In this document: positions 59,961 through 64,000 of the stretch, one piece after another
Position numbering within the stretch: position 1 is the stretch's first letter
How the letters are laid out: every line of letters starts with the position of its first letter
The notes under the pieces: model-generated
Told to the model about the DNA's origin: nothing
What the model saw: the letters and a program-made list of their open reading frames with translations, nothing else
Database searches by the model: none
Program-made: the position numbers and the translations under genes
Source: Magnolia sinica
Lineage: Eukaryota > Streptophyta > Magnoliopsida > Magnoliales > Magnoliaceae
Length of the DNA: 64,000 nt
Reading direction: 5' to 3'
Assembly: GCF_029962835.1 (NCBI RefSeq)
Contig: NC_080583.1
Location: 48,835,658 to 48,899,657 of the forward strand

Positions 59961-60140
59961 AGGGGCTGAGAAAAAAGTTTGCAGGAGGTCGTTGTGCAAC
60001 CTGTCGCCTAGGCAGTGGTATAAAATTTGATTCCTTCATGGTGAGTTATGAATTGTATATTATGACATGTAGATCGCCAATCATGACTTGTTTGAAATCA
60101 ATGTACTAAAGATTCGGTTAAGTGGGACATTCATGATGAA

Positions 60141-60392
60141 TAGGGCTGTACACGAGTCAAGCTAGCTCGAAAAGCTCGCTCGACTTGGCTCGACTTAGCT
60201 CGGATTGACTCGGCTTGAAAGGCCGACTCAAGGCGAGTCAAGCTTGTTCACTAAAGCTCGAGTTGAGTTCAAGCCAAGTTCGACCATGGTGTATTTCAAC
60301 TCGACTCGACTCGACCTGAACTCGACTCAACTCGAAGCTCGAGCTCGAGCTCGACTCGGCTCGAGTAATATATTTTAATAATATATATTATA

Positions 60393-60443
<51 letters not shown>

Positions 60444-60705
60444 TTTAAAAAAAGAAGTTAGAACTTGAAAGTTTTTACTAAAAAACCCTACCCGACCCTA
60501 CTCGTCCCCATTCCCTCTTTTTCTTTCCCTTACCCTACCGAGGTAAACTCGACTCGACTCGAACCACTAGCTCGACTCGAAAGCTTTGGCCAACAAGCCA
60601 AGCTTCAATGTTGAGCTCGAGGGCGAGCTCGAGCTCGAGTATAGCATGGACGAGTCAAGCCAAGCTTGGCCCACCTCCACTCGACTGGGCTGATGTACAA
60701 CCCTA
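60141..60705. mobile_element. hAT miniature element nested in the copia element
   Basis: TAGGGCTGTACACGAGTC at the left pairs with TGTACAACCCTA at the right, flanked by perfect 8-bp duplications ATGATGAA (60133-60140 and 60706-60713). The interior is GCTCGACTCGACTCG-rich with a TA tract and a CCCTACCCGACCC stretch. It is the same family as 55196-55900. Confidence 0.93.
60399..60441. repeat. (AT)n microsatellite in the hAT element
   Basis: About 21 AT units, at the centre of the element. Confidence 0.95.
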
Positions 60706-60819
60706 ATGATGAAGGATCGGGGGCTGCAAAGAAGGTTCTCGGCGGTGATATTCATAGAGACTGGAAGAGGAGCATGTTTTGGTAATCACAGGTAGAATAC
60801 CTTATGTAGGTATTAATCA

Positions 60820-61180
60820 AGGATGTGATGAACCAGACAAAGCCGGTGAGCGTTCCCTACGCGACTCACTTCAAGTTTTCCTCAAGTCATGTCCCAAAAC
60901 TGATGAGGAAAAGTAGGATGTCTCATGGGCCTTATTCGAATGCGGTTGGCAGTGCATGCCATGGTCTATATTTAGACTGGTTATTTCACATGCTATTGGT
61001 TTTGTGAGCAAATACCTCGGCTAGCAACATTGGATGGTGGTGAGATGGTTACTTCGATACATACGAGGTATAGAAGACTACGTCTTATTTTTGAGAAAGC
61101 AGGAGCAAAGGAGGTTAGGCGCATGGATTCAGATCCGGCAGACATGCTCACCAAGATCGTTCCTTCGGAGGAGTTTTAAG
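60820..61180 (+). pseudogene. Copia RNase H-side fragment
   Basis: Around 60845-61000 reads KPVSVPYATHFKFSSS and PYSNAVGSA, the conserved stretch after copia RT. Around 61040-61080 reads WLLRYIRGIEDYVLF. Then come an ADMLTK-like block and FKLCA near 61140-61190. The frame changes several times. Confidence 0.7.
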
Positions 61181-61314
61181 TTATGTGCAACTTCTCTGGG
61201 CTTGGTGATGGTGTAAAAGGATGACGGAGTGTGCATGAGAAGCATTGATGAAGCTATGATGCGAGACAGAGAAAAGAGAAAAGGACAAGAAGCTACACGT
61301 CTGAAGATTGAAGA

Positions 61315-61326
61315 CATGGTGGAGAT
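61315..61326 (+). other. Polypurine tract, copia
   Basis: ATGGTGGAGAT directly before the 3' LTR; a weak, partly decayed purine tract in the expected place. Confidence 0.6.
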
Positions 61327-61872
61327 TGTTGTAAACAGATGTCTTAAAATCTGTTAGTCAACATGGTTTGATGACATCGAAGTCAGTCGATGCCATCGAA
61401 TTTTTTCGCGATTTTCAGCCTCGGTCGCTGGACAGTTTTGGTCCTTCTTCGATGACATCGAAGGTTGCTCGATATCATCGAAGGTTCACATAGATTTGTT
61501 TGCGGAAACGCAGATTCTGTGATTTTTGTTTCCTATTCTGCTTCCACTTGTTTCTAAGTCTATAAATAGGGGTGGATACGGGACTAGGAGGTATTCTAAG
61601 AGATCTAAGTATTTTTAAAAGGGTTTAGGGTTTCTAAAGGGGCTTTAGGGTTTCAAGGGGTGAAGAAAAAGTGAGGTTTGAGGATTGCTCAAGCCAAGTA
61701 AGTCCTCTATCTTTGTAATATGTGCTTTCATAGTGGAATTTTCTGTCGCTTTGTGCCGTGGTTTTTTCCCGCAAGAGTTTTCCACGTTAAATTTTTGTGT
61801 TTCTTGTGATTGCTTGGTGCTCTTGGATTGCTATCCTAGATCCATATCTGTGTGATTCCGCAGACCAAATCC

Positions 61873-61877
<5 letters not shown>
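61327..61877 (+). repeat. 3' LTR of the copia element
   Basis: 551 bp, aligned over its whole length with the 5' LTR but with several substitutions and a deletion of about 20-25 bp in the palindrome array near 61380. Confidence 0.92.

Positions 61878-61929
<52 letters not shown>
61878..61929. repeat. (AT)n microsatellite, right of the copia element
   Basis: Right half of the TA tract interrupted by the copia insertion. Confidence 0.95.
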
Positions 61930-61935
<6 letters not shown>

Positions 61936-62763
61936 AGGTTTAGGTTTCATAAGCTACACATATGTAAGAAAGCTAGTTCACCGACTATGCATGTACACAT
62001 GTATGTACAATCTTATCCATCCATTAAATTTGTCTTGCCATGAAAATACTCTTATGTGACACTATCAAACTAGAACCTATACTAAAAACCTAATGGCCTC
62101 TCTAATTGGATGAGAGCTAGGTACAGGCCTTTAAGAATGACACCCATGCCTGAATGGATTCCAACTTGGCAACGTTAGAGTAGTGCCCTAGAAAACCAAT
62201 GTGAATCTTGTCCAATTGCCTGCGTGGATGTCATTCATTGACCTTAGTCGTGAATCATTGACCATGATTCGTGGATGGACATGTGCTCATGTGATAGCAT
62301 CTTAAAACATTTGGTTTTTGTTAGAAATTTGAGATTCAACCCAATAGTTAATAAAGGAAAGTTGGGTGCCATGGGTCTTAACAGCTTGATGTATTATGAC
62401 CACCTAGTAGGTTGTAAGACAAACATGTTGTTGGTTTCATCATTATGACGATGGATGTACTCATCCTATATGGGAGGACTAATATAAGTTAGGATGCATG
62501 AAAGGTCTCCACTACTTGAGCATGACAACATCCTTTCTCCTATCCCACGTAGAAGTGTAAGTGTGTCATTTGGATATGTTGGGCACTTAAATTGGTGGAT
62601 TAAGGTCAAATCTCTAGATTGGAAAAGCCATCATGCTTACACAATGATCTATTTGAGTACGTATGAGATCTAATTAATCATCAAACCTAAAAGACCCGTG
62701 GGAATGAAAGGATGAAGTGTACGTAATGCTTAGAACTCCAAATTCATGATGTGCGGACAACAT
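61930..62763. other. Non-coding, no gene seen
   Basis: AT-rich unique-looking sequence without coding signal or terminal repeats. Confidence 0.35.
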
Positions 62764-62947
62764 GAGTTTTAGAATATCTTTTTTTTTTTTTTTTTGTTAA
62801 AGGAATAAGCTCATCATAGTGGGGCTAGTCAGCTTAGTGAATTAGATGCCATATTCAGATGACAATGGGCCCAACACGTAATTTAGACAATTTTAGTGGT
62901 GGGACATCTCTGGTTTTTTTTTCTTCTTTGAAGTTGTTCCATCTATA
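62764..62947 (+). repeat. Dispersed repeat segment A, copy 2
   Basis: Partner of 47904-48174, sharing the same start and the TTGTTCCATCTATA end. Confidence 0.85.
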
Positions 62948-62954
62948 TCAACGA

Positions 62955-63389
62955 AGTAATGAACCTTGTATGAAAATCACTATATGCACCCAATCCAAAA
63001 TGAGACTAAACTCAATGACTATTGAAAATCTAATAAGTCAAATGGGTAGGATTCTTCGCACATATAACATGGAAACAACTGATGGACCTGATCAGCATAT
63101 TCGGAACCTGACAAATTAAATCCTAACTGATCATCCAGACCCTCTAGAAACCCTATTTAACGTCTTATCGAAAATTCAAAAGAGTCACATATTAAGGGTC
63201 CTTAGCAGCTCTCAAAAGCAACCAATAGATCGACAAAATATAAACAAATTAAAATGTAAGCTCGCGGTGACTCGATGGTAACATCATCATCCCGGCTTCT
63301 GTTTTGAGAACTAATAGGTGTCAAGGAACTTATTTTGTTAAATAGGATGGCGCCACCTAGACTGTTGTCCTGCCATAAGTCGACAACTA
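62955..63389 (+). repeat. Dispersed repeat segment B, copy 2
   Basis: Partner of 50254-50713. Here it lies only 7 bases after segment A, against about 2.08 kb in the first locus. Confidence 0.85.
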
Positions 63390-63437
63390 CTTGACATACT
63401 TTTTTACCTAACCAAGACGTTGATTCCCTCCCGTAGT

Positions 63438-64000
63438 GTAACGCCCTGGATTTTTGCTAACTTATGAATCATACATCCTTGGATGTTATCGTTAATATCT
63501 CGAATTGAGTGCATGTGTATGAGTGTATTCGCATGTGTTTGGGACTATAAAGAGTGATGTTGGGTCTACCAAAACCACATGACCAAGGGAAAGTTATGAG
63601 TTTTAGGGAACATGGATAGACCCACATAGTGCCATCGTGAAAATGGAGGTTTTTGTGTTAGTGGGGCACGGTGCCACTGTGAAAACCATGGTGCCATCGT
63701 GAAAAATGAGTTTTTTTAAGCAGCAGTCGACGATGCCACCAAGCAACCCACGGTGCCATCGTTACCCTTAGTTCAACAATAGACAATAATGTTTAGCAAC
63801 ATATAATTTTACTGTGCAAACTTCAAAAATTCATATCTTATTCAATATAACTCCAATTAAGGTAATTCAAAAGTTAGATTGAATCTTAATGAGTCTAGTT
63901 TTATACAAAAAAAACTCAAAGAAGATTGATTTAGAATGTTTTGTAAACTGTATAGAAAATTATTGGTTTCAAACAACTAGTACTTTCAGAAATTTTTATA
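63438..64000. mobile_element. Edge of another LTR, cut by the window end
   Basis: TGTAACGCCCTGGATTTTTGC begins abruptly after CCCGTAG and has the same tip pattern as the gypsy LTRs in this window. It contains repeated GGTGCCA(T/C)(C/T)GTGAAAA words (63630-63770). The other end lies outside, so the call is by tip only. Confidence 0.5.

Larger units (their letters stand above)
57747..61877 (+). mobile_element. Ty1/copia retrotransposon, decayed
   Basis: LTRs at 57747-58316 and 61327-61877 start TGTTGTAAAC and end CCAACA. ATATA flanks both sides, a 5-bp duplication inside a TA repeat and so not diagnostic alone. Internal order is primer site, gag, protease, RT and RNase H, with integrase and parts of RT missing. 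The interior, about 3 kb, is short for the family and includes a 565-bp hAT miniature element. Confidence 0.92.

Overview
This is a repeat-dense stretch of a plant nuclear genome. The evidence is plant-type Ty3/gypsy and Ty1/copia retrotransposons primed from initiator tRNA-Met, a CACTA (TNP2-type) transposase fragment, many hAT- and Mutator-like miniature elements, and a spliced nucleolar NOP58 gene copy with GT-AG introns. GGGCCCACC-rich miniature repeats recur throughout. That leads me to suspect a woody basal angiosperm or magnoliid, but this is only an impression. I find no intact protein-coding gene: every recognisable coding region carries stops, frameshifts or deletions.

Positions 1-20.5 kb form a three-level nest. 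A LINE RNase H remnant (about 961-1392) and a probable LINE tail (20304-20490) are split by a non-autonomous, plus-strand LTR element (1398-20298, target duplication GTCTA). The 3' LTR of that element was then split by a minus-strand Tekay/Del-like chromovirus (7004-19993, target duplication GGTAG). The chromovirus has gag, protease, reverse transcriptase, RNase H, integrase and a chromodomain-like tail, plus an extra open frame upstream of gag. In both elements one LTR has lost the block that carries its TATA box.

Positions 20.5-27 kb hold a NOP58 copy with its introns kept (20888-25938), disabled by several independent lesions. Positions 27.2-38 kb hold a broken minus-strand Ty3/gypsy pol. 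Its reverse transcriptase is split by a 5.5-kb LTR-like insertion (28502-34028, target duplication TATAT), and it is followed by a 2-kb solo LTR (35953-37961). Positions 38-43.8 kb are mostly non-coding, with a SINE-like element and short repeats.

Positions 43.8-53 kb start with a CACTA transposase fragment and continue into an 8.3-kb imperfect inverted repeat. One arm holds a 2.2-kb Mutator-like element that itself contains three smaller inverted-repeat elements. The other arm supplies the empty site. The loop segments reappear at 62.8-63.4 kb, joined together without the 2 kb that separates them in the loop. Positions 53-57.7 kb are a cluster of miniature inverted-repeat elements and an amplified foldback repeat. 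Positions 57.7-61.9 kb hold a decayed Ty1/copia element inserted in a TA microsatellite and itself hit by a hAT miniature element. The last 560 bp look like the start of another LTR.
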